Positions 9,267 through 20,115 are shown, counted from the stretch's first letter. The stretch: DNA of 64,000 bases from an uncultured Gammaproteobacteria bacterium (GCA_905479985.1 CAJQOM010000013.1:1-64000); one strand, 5' to 3'. Notes: generated by a model not told the origin, from the letters alone. Numbers and translations are program-made.

Positions 9267-9841
9267 AAAGAATGATAAAGGATAGTCCATATTTGAGTAA
9301 TGTAGATGATTGCGTGTTGGTTGTTGTGGATGTGCAAGAAAAGTTAGTATCTGTCATGCCTAAAGGTGTTAAAGAACGTGTTATTGAACGCGTGACTATT
9401 TTATTGACTGGCGCCAAGGCTTTGTCTGTTCCTGTTGTAGTGACAGAGCAGTACCCACAAGGCTTAGGGCCGACAGAGTCCGAGCTAGTAAAGGCGTTTT
9501 CCGAGGATACGTTAGTTGTTGAGAAAACAACCTTTTCAGCGACAGGTGTCCCTGAGTTTGTACAGAAACTTGAACAAACGGGCCGGAAACAAGTTGTCTT
9601 AGTCGGGATGGAAACGCATATTTGTGTGCTACAAACAGCATTAGCATTGCAAGCCCAAGGTTTTCAGGTTTTTGTAGTAGAAGATGCAGTGAGCTCTCGT
9701 TCTAAAGCCAATCAATATAATGCCTTACAGCGTTTGCGTGGTGCAGGTGTGATTGTCAGTAATGTGGAGTCTGTGATTTTTGAATGGCTTGAAGATGCCA
9801 GCCAAGAAAACTTTAAAAAGTTAGCGCCGCTGATTCTTTAG
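9251..9841 (+). CDS. Isochorismatase-family hydrolase
   Basis: VLVVVDVQEKL, TEQYPQGLG, VLVGMETHICVLQTAL. Confidence 0.9.
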   Translation: MVRGIKRMIKDSPYLSNVDDCVLVVVDVQEKLVSVMPKGVKERVIERVTILLTGAKALSVPVVVTEQYPQGLGPTESELVKAFSEDTLVVEKTTFSATGVPEFVQKLEQTGRKQVVLVGMETHICVLQTALALQAQGFQVFVVEDAVSSRSKANQYNALQRLRGAGVIVSNVESVIFEWLEDASQENFKKLAPLIL

Positions 9842-9844
9842 CGC

Positions 9845-11368
9845 TTAGTGCACTTGGTGTAACTGCTGACGTTTATTCGCTGTGCCGGTTCGTTTTTGTT
9901 TGGTGACGGGGTTGGTTAATTGGTAAGCCGGAATGCCTTTTAGCTTACTACGCTCGTAGTCTAATGAAAGCACTTGTTTCACCGTTGTGACATCTTCATT
10001 TAACTGCTCAGTTAAAATGATAAATATCAGTTCAAACTGTCTTTTTAATGCGATTTTCCAACTGCTACCAGCCAACTGATAAAGCTGTTCTGAGAGCTGT
10101 GAAAAACGTTGGAAGGGTTGGTCCTTCAGAATCATTGGTAAGGTGTTGGCAAAGCGGCCAGAGTTACCAATCATGTCCCAAAAGCGGGCAAAGCGGTTGA
10201 CGATTTGCATTTCTGAAAAAGTGATTTCCGAAGTGCTGAGGATATTGTAGGGTGGTTCGGGGTTATAACGGAGTTGGTAAGGCTCGCTGTGTCGGTTAAG
10301 CGGTGCACCGCGTAGTCGCTTGAGAATACCAAGTTGGATCTCATGGGGTTCTAATGCGATAAGTTGATCAAAACTATCGGCAAAATTATCTAATGAATCG
10401 CTGGGCAAACCGAAAATTAAATCGGTATGTAAATGGGCGCCGGTATTTTCTTTTAACCAGCGTAAGTTCTCTTTGGTTTTGTCATTATTTTGTTTGCGAC
10501 TGATCAGGTTTTGAATATCAGGATCGAAGGTTTGAATGCCAATTTCAAATTGCAAGCTATTGGCCGGGAAATGGGTCAGCATGTCTTTGAGTTTATCGGG
10601 TAAATGATCGGGCACCACTTCAAAGTGCAGATAGAGATCATCAGTCATACGTTCTAGGAAGAATTCTAATATTTGAAGGCTGGTGGCAATTTTTAAATTA
10701 AAGGTGCGATCAATAAATTTAAAGTTGCGGACGCCGCGTTTTAGCAATAAATCCATTTCCACGAGGAAAGGATCAAGTGAAAACGGCTTGGCTGTTTTAT
10801 CCAGCGATGATAAACAAAACTCACACTTGAATGGGCAGCCACGAGAAGCCTCAACATAAATCAGTCTGTTGCTAATATCTTCATCAGAGTAATAGCGATA
10901 CGGTAAGGCTAAGTCATTGAGCGCGACGGCTTGGCCTTCAATAAATTGGGTTTGAACTTCTTCATCGTCTAAGATCTGCTGGCACAGTTCAGGAAATGTC
11001 TTTTCGCCGGGACCAGACACGACATAATCCACTAGATCAGCCATCGCAGGCAGATCAGGGTGATGGCTCACTTCAGGGCCGCCTAGAATGATTTTGACGT
11101 CAGGGGCGATCTGTTTCAGCATCGCAACGATTTTCGATATTTCAGCGACATTCCAGATATAAACACTAAAGCCAATCACTTTTGGCTGATGGTTTAATAG
11201 CTGCTCAACAATATTGATCGGCAATTCTTGAATGGTAAATTCAATGATCTGTGTTTGGTCTTGTAGCGTGCCCATATTGGCATAGAGATAACGCAAGCCA
11301 AATGCCGCGTGCATATAACGGGCATTTAAAGTGGTGAGTAGGATGTTGGGCGAGCTCGACATCAACAT
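9845..11368 (-). CDS. B12-binding-domain radical SAM protein
   Basis: N-terminal B12-binding-like region (IIEFTIQE...VIGFSVYIWN), radical SAM CX3CX2C: CPFKCEFC. Confidence 0.88.
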   Translation of the reverse strand: MLMSSSPNILLTTLNARYMHAAFGLRYLYANMGTLQDQTQIIEFTIQELPINIVEQLLNHQPKVIGFSVYIWNVAEISKIVAMLKQIAPDVKIILGGPEVSHHPDLPAMADLVDYVVSGPGEKTFPELCQQILDDEEVQTQFIEGQAVALNDLALPYRYYSDEDISNRLIYVEASRGCPFKCEFCLSSLDKTAKPFSLDPFLVEMDLLLKRGVRNFKFIDRTFNLKIATSLQILEFFLERMTDDLYLHFEVVPDHLPDKLKDMLTHFPANSLQFEIGIQTFDPDIQNLISRKQNNDKTKENLRWLKENTGAHLHTDLIFGLPSDSLDNFADSFDQLIALEPHEIQLGILKRLRGAPLNRHSEPYQLRYNPEPPYNILSTSEITFSEMQIVNRFARFWDMIGNSGRFANTLPMILKDQPFQRFSQLSEQLYQLAGSSWKIALKRQFELIFIILTEQLNEDVTTVKQVLSLDYERSKLKGIPAYQLTNPVTKQKRTGTANKRQQLHQVH

Positions 11369-11471
11369 AGTTTACCGTAATCACTGATATCGATTATGAC
11401 TAATGGAAGTACGGCTTGTTAATTTAAAACGGCTGAGACATACTCTGAATCAACTGCTATTAGGAATAAAC

Positions 11472-11948
11472 ATGTCTGAATTTTATGATTTTTCGATGAA
11501 TAACTTGCAAGGCCAGCCAATCGACTTTGCCGAATTTAAAGGCAAAGTGGTATTGATTGTGAACACGGCGAGCCAATGTGGTTTCACGCCACAATATGAA
11601 GGCCTGCAAGCATTGCACGAAAAATACCAAGACCAAGGCCTAGTGGTGATGGCATGCCCCTGTAATCAATTTGGCAAACAAGAACCCGGTGATGCCGCCG
11701 CGATTAAAAATGAATGCCTAGTGAATTACGGGGTTGATTTTTTAGTCACTGAAAAAGTTGAGGTTAATGGGGAGAATAGTCATCCTTTGTTTCAATTCTT
11801 GCGAGATGAACAGTCAGGGATGTTGGGTAATAAAATTAAATGGAATTTCACTAAGTTTTTAGTGGATAAAAAGGGTCAGCCTGTTGAACGGTTTGCACCG
11901 ACGACTAAGCCGCAGGATTTGGAAAAAGATATTGAGCAGGCGCTATAA
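11472..11948 (+). CDS. Glutathione peroxidase (Cys type)
   Basis: NTASQCGFTPQYEGLQ, CPCNQFGKQEPG, WNFTKFLVD; start likely internal ATG 11472 (MSEFYDFS). Confidence 0.92.
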   Translation: MSEFYDFSMNNLQGQPIDFAEFKGKVVLIVNTASQCGFTPQYEGLQALHEKYQDQGLVVMACPCNQFGKQEPGDAAAIKNECLVNYGVDFLVTEKVEVNGENSHPLFQFLRDEQSGMLGNKIKWNFTKFLVDKKGQPVERFAPTTKPQDLEKDIEQAL

Positions 11949-12012
11949 ATCAATCCACACTGTTTAGTGGTGAAGGCAAAAACTAGCGATATTTGTCCTT
12001 TTGAGTGCCTTG

Positions 12013-12276
12013 TTAGTTGCTCTTATAGACATGAGATCGATGGGCGACTTTTATTACGTTAACGACAAGTACATCATCTTTTATTTCATACACTATTCGA
12101 TACAACCCTTGGCGAACCCTATAATTTTCTTTGCCTGACAGCTTTATACAACCTTCAGCCCTAGGATTTTCAATTAAAGTGTCAATTTTACCTAAAATCA
12201 TTTTTATATCGTTCTTAGGTATACCCCGTAAATCTTTAGCGACTGACTTTTTGAACGTTATTCTATATTTTGCCAT
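12013..12276 (-). CDS. RelE/ParE-superfamily toxin
   Basis: MAKYRITFKKSVAKDLRGIPK...YRVRQGLYRIVYEI; overlaps antitoxin gene. Confidence 0.88.
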   Translation of the reverse strand: MAKYRITFKKSVAKDLRGIPKNDIKMILGKIDTLIENPRAEGCIKLSGKENYRVRQGLYRIVYEIKDDVLVVNVIKVAHRSHVYKSN

Positions 12277-12496
12277 GTGACTTCAAGTCATTTAGCAAAT
12301 CTTCGTATGATATCTCTGGTTCATTCGCTCTTGCTGATACTGCGGCTAAATCTTCTTGATCCTCACGCATTAATAAACGTACCGCTTCATCAATTAACTC
12401 TGATATCGATAGATGAGCAGAGGCCGCACGCATTTTCAAGGCCTGATGTATATCCGGTTCAAAATATACGGTGGAACGTTTTGATAGGTTACTCAT
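12263..12496 (-). CDS. Ribbon-helix-helix (CopG/RelB-like) antitoxin
   Basis: RSTVYFEPDIHQALKMRAASAHLSISELIDEAV; 14-nt overlap with toxin ORF. Confidence 0.85.
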   Translation of the reverse strand: MSNLSKRSTVYFEPDIHQALKMRAASAHLSISELIDEAVRLLMREDQEDLAAVSARANEPEISYEDLLNDLKSHGKI

Positions 12497-12536
12497 GATA
12501 ATGTCTCTATTAAATCGACTAATGACACTGTAGCAT

Positions 12537-12548
12537 TATAACGTTATA
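12537..12548. promoter_or_regulatory. Candidate TA operator palindrome TATAACGTTATA
   Basis: Perfect 12-bp palindrome 41 bp upstream of antitoxin start, nested in near-palindrome gacact...agtgtc. Confidence 0.4.
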
Positions 12549-12792
12549 GTGTCACGAGCTATTGAGGAGAGATAAAGTATGAAAAATCAGGGGAATAAAA
12601 TAAATCTGTCCCCTTTTTTTTAGAGAGCTGACTAGGTTAGGTATGATTAAATAAAAGGGTGGTGTTGCCTTAACTAGATTCCCCCGACGTTTCTAACGCT
12701 TGTTTCAAAAATAAATTTGGCCATCTTTTAATTTTTATTAAAAATTTTAGAAAATTGATGAGCTTTGATCGCTTTAATTCACGTAGGTAAAA

Positions 12793-13887
12793 ATGATGGT
12801 TGAAAAGGAAATTGACGTCTTGTCTTCGAAGCTTGATGCTCTAGTTAGAGTTGCAAAGAATAATGAAAGGAAAGGAGAGGCTTATCGCAGAAAAGAGTTG
12901 AAATTGATCAAACTAGAAAGTCTATCTTCTTTGATAGAAGAGGTGACTTTAAAGTATCAGAAAGATTTTGATTTAGATCTCGTTACACTAGGCTTGGAGG
13001 AGAGTACTCGGGCAGCAATATCAGATGCGCTTGAGCTTGAAGATAGAACTATAGAAAGTTTTAAAACTGCATGTAAATTTCATAGTTCTATATTCTATGA
13101 CAGTTTATTTTCATTTGAGGACAAGTCATATATTGGAAAATATGATGCGAAATTACATGGCGAACTTTTAGCAAAAGGTGATGAAAATGTGAAATCTATT
13201 GCTATTCTTCCTCTTGTTAGAAGAGGTAAAATATTTGGAACGTTAAGTCTAGGAAGCCAATCGGATATCAGGTTTCAAGAGTGGATGGGTACGGTTTTTT
13301 TAGAAGATTTTGCCTCTATTTTGACCGTATGTCTTGATAATGCATTATTACTATCCAGAGTTAAGAGTATTTCAGTCACAGACGCTTTAACGGGGTTATG
13401 GAATAGACGTTTTTTTGATAAAAAGGCAAATGAGGATTTAGAAAAATGCTTTGGTAGTCTTTCATTTTCTTTAATGTTAATTGATATAGATAAGTTTAAG
13501 CTCATAAACGATACCTATGGGCATGATGTGGGCGATCTAGTTATCAAAGAATTAGCAGAAATTTCCACAGAAAAACTATCAGAGCTTGGAAGTATTTGTA
13601 GGTATGGTGGCGAAGAGTTTGTGTGTTGGTTGCCTAAAGTCAGTGGGTTTGAAGCTAGAGAAATTGCAGAAGGTTTTAGAAAATCCGTTGAGTTACATAA
13701 CTTTTGTGCTGAGGGAGAGAGTATGAAATTAAAGGTAACTGTTTCAATAGGGCTAGTAAGTTTAAATGAGTTAGAACCAAACAAGAATTTAAAAGACCTT
13801 GATACCATCATCAAGATTGCAGACCAACGCCTTTATAATGCTAAGAGTGATGGTAGGAATAGAGTTGTTAGTGAGGATAGCAAATAA
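12793..13887 (+). CDS. Diguanylate cyclase with N-terminal GAF/DUF484-like sensor
   Basis: SVTDALTGLWNRRFFD, RYGGEEFVCWLP (GGEEF), ILPLVRRGKIFGTLSLGS. Confidence 0.9.
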   Translation: MMVEKEIDVLSSKLDALVRVAKNNERKGEAYRRKELKLIKLESLSSLIEEVTLKYQKDFDLDLVTLGLEESTRAAISDALELEDRTIESFKTACKFHSSIFYDSLFSFEDKSYIGKYDAKLHGELLAKGDENVKSIAILPLVRRGKIFGTLSLGSQSDIRFQEWMGTVFLEDFASILTVCLDNALLLSRVKSISVTDALTGLWNRRFFDKKANEDLEKCFGSLSFSLMLIDIDKFKLINDTYGHDVGDLVIKELAEISTEKLSELGSICRYGGEEFVCWLPKVSGFEAREIAEGFRKSVELHNFCAEGESMKLKVTVSIGLVSLNELEPNKNLKDLDTIIKIADQRLYNAKSDGRNRVVSEDSK

Positions 13888-13956
13888 ATAACTGGCTTAT
13901 AAAATCACAAGGGAATTATGAGGCAGGGGTTCAAGGGTTAGCCAGCTTGGTTTCAG

Positions 13957-15387
13957 CTAACTATCATTGAGTTTATTGGTATATTTTTCTAACTGGCTTA
14001 AAACTGTTTTTTGCTCATCCGTTAGTTCACGTTCTCGACAGGCTTCAATCGTTTCAGCAAAACGGGTGAGGTTTAAGATTTTATCGTTAGTATCGGAACC
14101 CAACCGTTGCTGGCAGTAATGTTGCCACTCTTCTTGTTCTTCTTCATTTAATGTTTCAGGCCAGTTACGAGCGCGGTAACGAAATAACATTTCTTCAAGA
14201 CGATTATCTTCAAAAGGGATAGACAGTACGCTTAGGTTTTCTGGTTTGGATTCGCGAATCATTTCCATTTTTCGTTTGTCATTGGCGCTGAAAAAACCAC
14301 CTGAATAGAGGCCAGCATCGGGGTCGTCAATCGCTTCATAGTCTGGTTTTGTGAATATTTCATTCAGTTTGCTTGTTAAATCACCTGCCGCATTCAATTG
14401 GGCTAGATGTTGGTAATGTTGTTCCCGATCAATATCGAGTCGAGCGGCGGCTTCATCATTGAGTGTGTTTTCAGGGACGATGACGGGGCATTTATTGATA
14501 TGAATGGTTTTGAGTGCAGGTCTATTAATCCCTTCCGGTAAGTCTTTGTAGGAGGTAAATAATCTTTCTCTTAATGTTGCGGCATCTTCATTAATCAAAT
14601 CATCGGGGGCATAACGTAAATCATAAACGATGATGCCATTGGCGTTGGTGGGATCTTTGGCTAAAGGGACGACTAAGGCGGTGCCGCAATAGTCACTGGG
14701 GTACATGCGTGACACATGGATCACTGGCGTACGGTCATTCAGATTTAAGAGTGGCGCGACATCATTTTTACGTCTGCGCTGATAGACGTAGTCATAGAGC
14801 TTCGGTTGTGCGGTCTTAATCAGTTTGGCTAAGGCTATCGTCGCGTAAACATCGACTAAGGCATCATGAGCACCAGCGTGTTCGATGTTATTGGCGGCGG
14901 TGAGATGTTCTAGGCGAAAGCTGGGTTTGCCATTTTCACGATCAGGCCAATTGATGCCTTCCGGTCTTAAGGCGCGGGTGAGTCGCGCCATATCGATAAT
15001 ATCCCAACGGGAATTGCCGTTTTGCCATTCTCTGGCATAAGCATCGTAGAAGTTGCGGTAAAAAATAAAGCGGGTGAACTCATCATCAAACCGTAAGCTG
15101 TTATAGCCCACGCCACAAGTCTTGGGCTGAGCAAACTCATCATGTATCAGTTTGATGAATTCCGCTTCTGGCAAGCCTTGTTCATTGGCGACTTGAGGTG
15201 TGATGCCGGTGACTAAACACGCTTCAGGTGATGGCAGACTATCTTCAGCCAATTTACAATAAATCATCAGTGGTTCGCCGATGACATTGAGATCTTCGTC
15301 GGTACGAATACCGGCAAACTGGGCAGGTCGGTCGTATTTAGGATCTAAGCCGAAGGTTTCATAGTCATGCCAGTAAAGTGAGTTCAT
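13957..15387 (-). CDS. sbcB: Exodeoxyribonuclease I
   Basis: MNSLYWHDYETFGLDPKYDRPAQFAGIRTD, GYNSLRFDDEFTR; upstream ATG at 15495 would overlap hemL. Confidence 0.93.
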   Translation of the reverse strand: MNSLYWHDYETFGLDPKYDRPAQFAGIRTDEDLNVIGEPLMIYCKLAEDSLPSPEACLVTGITPQVANEQGLPEAEFIKLIHDEFAQPKTCGVGYNSLRFDDEFTRFIFYRNFYDAYAREWQNGNSRWDIIDMARLTRALRPEGINWPDRENGKPSFRLEHLTAANNIEHAGAHDALVDVYATIALAKLIKTAQPKLYDYVYQRRRKNDVAPLLNLNDRTPVIHVSRMYPSDYCGTALVVPLAKDPTNANGIIVYDLRYAPDDLINEDAATLRERLFTSYKDLPEGINRPALKTIHINKCPVIVPENTLNDEAAARLDIDREQHYQHLAQLNAAGDLTSKLNEIFTKPDYEAIDDPDAGLYSGGFFSANDKRKMEMIRESKPENLSVLSIPFEDNRLEEMLFRYRARNWPETLNEEEQEEWQHYCQQRLGSDTNDKILNLTRFAETIEACRERELTDEQKTVLSQLEKYTNKLNDS

Positions 15388-15406
15388 TTGTTTACTCCCA
15401 TAGACG

Positions 15407-16687
15407 CTAGAGTGTTGCGAATACTTTTTCTGCCGCATCGAGTGTTGCTTGGATTTCTGCATCGCCATGGGCGATAGAGATAAACCCAGCTTCATAAGAT
15501 GACGGTGCGAGGTAAATACCTTGTTCTAACATGCCGTGGAAAAACTGTTTGAAGCGTTCTTGATCACAGGCAACCACTTGATCAAATTGGCTGACTTGTT
15601 TTTCATCTGTGAAGAACATGCCGAACATGCCACCGACTTGGTTGGCCGTAAAGGGAATATTGGCCGCATCAGCACGTGTTTGTAGCCCAGCGACTAATTT
15701 GGCTGCTTTAGCAGATAAGTCACTATGGAAGTTTGGTGTTTGCAATTGTTTCAGTGTGCTTAAGCCCGCAGCCATGGCGATAGGATTGCCTGATAAGGTG
15801 CCGGCTTGATAGACAGGGCCGAGTGGTGCGATACATGCCATGACTTCTTTTTTACCGCCAAAAGCACCGACGGGAAGACCGCCACCGACGACTTTACCTA
15901 ATGTCGTTAGATCAGGCTTAACGCCATAATGTTGTTGTGCGCCGCCTAAGGCCACGCGGAACCCGGTCATGACTTCATCAAAAATCAACACGACACCGTA
16001 TTGATCACAAATTGCACGTAAGCCTTCTAAGAAACCGGCTTGAGGTGGGATGCAATTCATATTACCGGCAACGGGTTCAACAATGATGCAGGCAATTTGA
16101 TCGCCGAGTTGTTCGAAACATTGGCTCACTGAATCAAGGTCGTTGTAGGTCAGGGTAAGCGTATGTTCAGCGAGTGATGCAGGGACACCGCCTGAAGAAG
16201 GTTCACCTAGGGTTAAAGCGCCTGAACCTGCTTTAACTAATAATGAATCAGCATGGCCGTGGTAACAGCCTTCAAACTTAACAATTTTGTCTCGACCGGT
16301 ATAACCACGGGCGAGGCGAATGGCGCTCATTGTGGCTTCGGTGCCTGAACTGACCATACGAACCAATTCCATCGAGGGGACTAATTCGCACAATAAGTCT
16401 GCCATTTCGATTTCAATTTCGGTTGGTGCGCCGAAACCAAGTCCGTGTGTGACGGCTTCTTGGACTGTTTTAATGACATCGGGATGTGCATGTCCCAAAA
16501 TCATCGGGCCCCATGAGCCGATGTAATCGATATAACGTTTGCCTTCGACATCTGTTATCCATGCACCTTTGCCTTCTTTGAAGAAGATAGGATCACCGCC
16601 TACACCGTTAAAGGCACGTACTGGCGAGTTCACGCCACCAGGAATATGCTGTTGGGCTTGCGTAAATAGGTCATGATTTGTTTGCAT
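15407..16687 (-). CDS. hemL: Glutamate-1-semialdehyde 2,1-aminomutase
   Basis: [36 protein letters not shown]. Confidence 0.97.
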   Translation of the reverse strand: MQTNHDLFTQAQQHIPGGVNSPVRAFNGVGGDPIFFKEGKGAWITDVEGKRYIDYIGSWGPMILGHAHPDVIKTVQEAVTHGLGFGAPTEIEIEMADLLCELVPSMELVRMVSSGTEATMSAIRLARGYTGRDKIVKFEGCYHGHADSLLVKAGSGALTLGEPSSGGVPASLAEHTLTLTYNDLDSVSQCFEQLGDQIACIIVEPVAGNMNCIPPQAGFLEGLRAICDQYGVVLIFDEVMTGFRVALGGAQQHYGVKPDLTTLGKVVGGGLPVGAFGGKKEVMACIAPLGPVYQAGTLSGNPIAMAAGLSTLKQLQTPNFHSDLSAKAAKLVAGLQTRADAANIPFTANQVGGMFGMFFTDEKQVSQFDQVVACDQERFKQFFHGMLEQGIYLAPSSYEAGFISIAHGDAEIQATLDAAEKVFATL

Positions 16688-16944
16688 TGGTGATCCTTGA
16701 AATTGGGCTGTTGTCGATGACGATTATGATTTAAATAGGGAGATTTTAGCTGATCTTGTCAGAATGTCCGACTTTAGTTTTATTATAGGTTTTAAGAAGT
16801 GGTTAAGTTAATGTTATCTCGGATGACAATGCTGGGCGATTTAGCCTATTCTTAGGTGATATCACCTGTTTTAATTTTTAGGATACAAGGTATCATATGA
16901 GGTCTTGTTCATACTGCTACGCTAGGAATGGCGACAGTGGTATT

Positions 16945-16963
16945 ATGAATGATTATTATTAGC
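16945..16963 (-). promoter_or_regulatory. Candidate Fur box upstream of DUF3450-ExbBD-TonB operon
   Basis: Reverse complement gctaataataatcattcat matches GATAATGATAATCATTATC at 14/19 positions. Confidence 0.4.
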
Positions 16964-17027
16964 GGCTTGAGCAACGATGGTTAATGCTTTGTGCCGACAA
17001 CCTTAAATAGACAGGAATGAACACTTC

Positions 17028-17801
17028 ATGCGAACTCTAAGTTTTTGTCGTATGAGCGGATTGGCAATGTTATTGCTGATGTCGCCGATGACGTATGCGG
17101 ATAATGTCGGCACCTTGAAAGGGGCTATCGACACGCAAGTTAAAGCTGAATTATCAGCAAAAAAATCACAAGAAAAAATCGATGGCTTGTCTGATCAGAC
17201 TGATCAGATGTTGGCAGAATATCGTAATGTGATTAGGCAAACAGAAAGCTTACGTATCTATAACGAACAGCTTGAGAAGCTGGTGATATCTCAACAGGAA
17301 GAGATGACATCGATTAATGACCAGCTGGTTAATATTGAAACGACACAGCGTGAAATTGTCCCGTTGATGCTTAAAATGATAGATGTCATTGCTGAGTTTG
17401 TTGCGTTGGATATTCCTTTTTTACCGGAAGAACGGCAATACCGGATCGCGGCATTACAAGCTTTAATGGCGCGAGCGGATGTGAGTTTGGCAGAAAAATA
17501 TCGTCGTATTTTAGAAGCGTATCAAGTTGAGACAGAATATGGCCGGACGATTGAAGCTTATCAAGGTGATTTAGTTTTAAACGGCGAGACAAGAACGGTC
17601 GACTTTTTACGTATTGGCCGTGTGAGTTTATACACCCTTTCTTTAGATGGTCAGGAAGCCAGTGTTTGGAACGATGGTGATTGGCAAGTGCTAGATGATA
17701 GTTATCGTCAGGCGATAGAAAAAGGACTGAAAGTGGCGAAGAAACAACTACCGCCAGATTTATTGGTTTTACCCGTTAAGGCAGAGGGGAAAACACAATG
17801 A
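17028..17801 (+). CDS. DUF3450-type periplasmic coiled-coil protein of TonB system
   Basis: Signal peptide, long coiled coil, FVALDIPFLPEERQYRIAALQALMARADVSLAEKYRRILEAYQVE. Confidence 0.85.
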   Translation: MRTLSFCRMSGLAMLLLMSPMTYADNVGTLKGAIDTQVKAELSAKKSQEKIDGLSDQTDQMLAEYRNVIRQTESLRIYNEQLEKLVISQQEEMTSINDQLVNIETTQREIVPLMLKMIDVIAEFVALDIPFLPEERQYRIAALQALMARADVSLAEKYRRILEAYQVETEYGRTIEAYQGDLVLNGETRTVDFLRIGRVSLYTLSLDGQEASVWNDGDWQVLDDSYRQAIEKGLKVAKKQLPPDLLVLPVKAEGKTQ

Positions 17802-19162
17802 AATATCGTTATTTAGTATTATTTCTCAGTGTTTTCAGCACGTCTGTTATGGCGATTCATTCAGATGAAAAGCCTAAGGATTTGGACGCGCTTTATGAGC
17901 GTGTAAAACATGATCGGGTCATGGAACAAGCGCAAAACCAGCAACGAGAAGTGACTTTTATTGCGGAGCGCGCGCAACAAGCAACATTATTAGCACAAGC
18001 GAAAGCACGGTTGGCTGAGCAAGAAGCAAAAACGGTAGATTTGAATCAGGTTTTTCAAGAACAAGAAAAATTACTGGCGCAAGAGAATGCTGATTTATTA
18101 CTTAAGTCTGGCACCTTAGGCGAGTTATTTGGCACAGTGAGACAAGTGGCGAATGAAAGTCGTAGTGTTTTAGACAGTTCAATGATTTCAGCGGAGTTTC
18201 CCAATCGCGGTGCTTTCTTAGGCGATATTGCTGAGCGGAAACAGCAACCAACGATAGAAGAAATTCGCCAAGTTTGGTTAGCTTTGCAACAGGAAATGAC
18301 GGAGTCGGCCAAGGTTAAGCAATTTATGCAGCCGGTGATCACGGCACAAGGCATCGTTGAAGAGCAACAAGTGACGCGTATTGGTCCTTTTTCCGCTTTT
18401 AGTGACGGACAATTTCTGAGATATCTGCCAGAAACGGGTAATTTGGTCGCATTAGGTCGCCAACCTGTTGATCGCTTGCAGAAAGTAGCTGCTGAGTTTG
18501 AATCAGCTGATGCAGGGAGCATTGAAGCTGTTGTGATCGATCCGACACGTGGGGCGATTATGGCCTTGCTTGTTCAGGCACCGGACTTAAAAGAACGCAT
18601 TCAACAAGGTGGTTGGATTGGTTATTTGATTTTACTCATCGGCATCATTGGCTTATTGATTGCGCTACAACGTTTTGTGTCGCTAACGGTGATGGGACAA
18701 GGGGTGGCGAAGCAACAAAAAGACACAACTGCTGACACTAAAAACCCATTAGGCCGTATTTTATCGGTTTATAGCGACGTCTTAATTAATGACATAGAGA
18801 CATTAACGCTGAAATTAGATGAAGCGATTTTGCGTGAAGTGCCGAAAATTGAACGGGGCTTGATTACCCTTGCGATTTTAGCGGCCATTGCGCCAATGTT
18901 GGGATTACTCGGTACGGTGTCAGGCATGATTGAGACTTTCCAATCGATTACTTTATTTGGTACTGGTGATCCGAAACTGATGTCAGGTGGTATTTCTCAG
19001 GCCTTGGTGACGACCGAATTAGGTTTGGCAGTGGCGATTCCACTATTGTTGATACATAGTTTGTTATCGGGCAAGAGTAATCGTTTGGTACAACTTTTAG
19101 ATGAAGAAAGTGCGGCATTGATTGCACGTAATGCAGAACAACGCGATGACAGCATTAAATAA
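17798..19162 (+). CDS. MotA/TolQ/ExbB proton-channel protein with periplasmic N-terminal extension
   Basis: C-terminal GLITLAILAAIAPMLGLLGTVSGMIETFQSI; long coiled N-terminal region; overlaps previous ORF. Confidence 0.9.
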   Translation: MKYRYLVLFLSVFSTSVMAIHSDEKPKDLDALYERVKHDRVMEQAQNQQREVTFIAERAQQATLLAQAKARLAEQEAKTVDLNQVFQEQEKLLAQENADLLLKSGTLGELFGTVRQVANESRSVLDSSMISAEFPNRGAFLGDIAERKQQPTIEEIRQVWLALQQEMTESAKVKQFMQPVITAQGIVEEQQVTRIGPFSAFSDGQFLRYLPETGNLVALGRQPVDRLQKVAAEFESADAGSIEAVVIDPTRGAIMALLVQAPDLKERIQQGGWIGYLILLIGIIGLLIALQRFVSLTVMGQGVAKQQKDTTADTKNPLGRILSVYSDVLINDIETLTLKLDEAILREVPKIERGLITLAILAAIAPMLGLLGTVSGMIETFQSITLFGTGDPKLMSGGISQALVTTELGLAVAIPLLLIHSLLSGKSNRLVQLLDEESAALIARNAEQRDDSIK

Positions 19163-19673
19163 TAACTTCTTTAATATTCAGGTCTTAATGGAGAGCGGCG
19201 GTGCTGTGCTGTGGCTGATTCTGTTGGCCTCTATTTTAATGTGGACTTTGATTGCCGAGCGTTATTTATTTGTGTATCGCGTGCATCCAAAGTCGGTTAA
19301 AAAACTGGTGTCAGAGTGGCAACAACGATCTGAGCGACGGAGTTGGTCAGCATGCCAAATTCGGACCGGTATGATTGCCCAATCACGTGCCTCGCTAAGA
19401 CGGTATTTGATGTTTATTAAGACATTAACGGCCGCATTGCCGATGCTGGGTCTATTAGGCACGGTAGATGGCATGATCCAAACGTTTGATGTGTTGACGG
19501 TATTTGGTACTGGTAATGCACGTGGTATGGCTGGCGGTATTTCTGTGGCGTTGATTACGACAATGGCTGGATTGTTAACGGCTTTATCAGGCTTATATTT
19601 TAGTACTGAGTTAGAAGGTCGTGTGACACAGGCTGTTGATCAAGTATCCGATCAGTTAAAACGAGATGAATGA
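19146..19673 (+). CDS. exbB: ExbB-family proton-channel protein (second copy)
   Basis: TLTAALPMLGLLGTVDGMIQTFDVLTVFGTGNARGMAGGIS. Confidence 0.9.
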   Translation: MTALNNNFFNIQVLMESGGAVLWLILLASILMWTLIAERYLFVYRVHPKSVKKLVSEWQQRSERRSWSACQIRTGMIAQSRASLRRYLMFIKTLTAALPMLGLLGTVDGMIQTFDVLTVFGTGNARGMAGGISVALITTMAGLLTALSGLYFSTELEGRVTQAVDQVSDQLKRDE

Positions 19674-19693
19674 TATGAAACAGAGACATCATT

Positions 19694-20101
19694 ATGAGAA
19701 ATAGACATTCACGACGCCAAAGTGGCAGCGTAGCTGAAATCAATATGACGCCTTTGATTGATATGGTGTTTATTTTGTTGATCTTTTTTATTGTCACGAC
19801 GTCGTTTGTGAAAGAAACCGGTGTTGATGTGAGTCGACCTTCTGCTAAAACAGCAGTGAAAAAAGAATTGGCGAATATTATGGTGGCGATTACGGCCAGC
19901 GGCGAAATTCATATGGATGGCCGCGTGATCGATCGACGCGCCGTTCGTGCGAACGTTGAGCGGATGCACGCTGAGAATCCGGAGGGTGCAGTGATTATCC
20001 AAGCAGATAAGGATGCTAAAACCGGTATTTTGATTGAAGTGATGGATCAGGCTAGGTTAGCCGGTGTGGCAAATGTATCGATTGCTGCAGAGCGACAGTA
20101 G
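19694..20101 (+). CDS. exbD: ExbD/TolR-family biopolymer transporter
   Basis: AEINMTPLIDMVFILLIFFIVTTSFVKETGV. Confidence 0.95.
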   Translation: MRNRHSRRQSGSVAEINMTPLIDMVFILLIFFIVTTSFVKETGVDVSRPSAKTAVKKELANIMVAITASGEIHMDGRVIDRRAVRANVERMHAENPEGAVIIQADKDAKTGILIEVMDQARLAGVANVSIAAERQ

Positions 20102-20115
20102 AGTCTGAATTCATT

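Noticed and set aside
15388-15495. N-terminal 36-residue extension of exodeoxyribonuclease I
   Set aside because: Would overlap hemL; conserved start MNSLYWHDYETFG fits ATG at 15387
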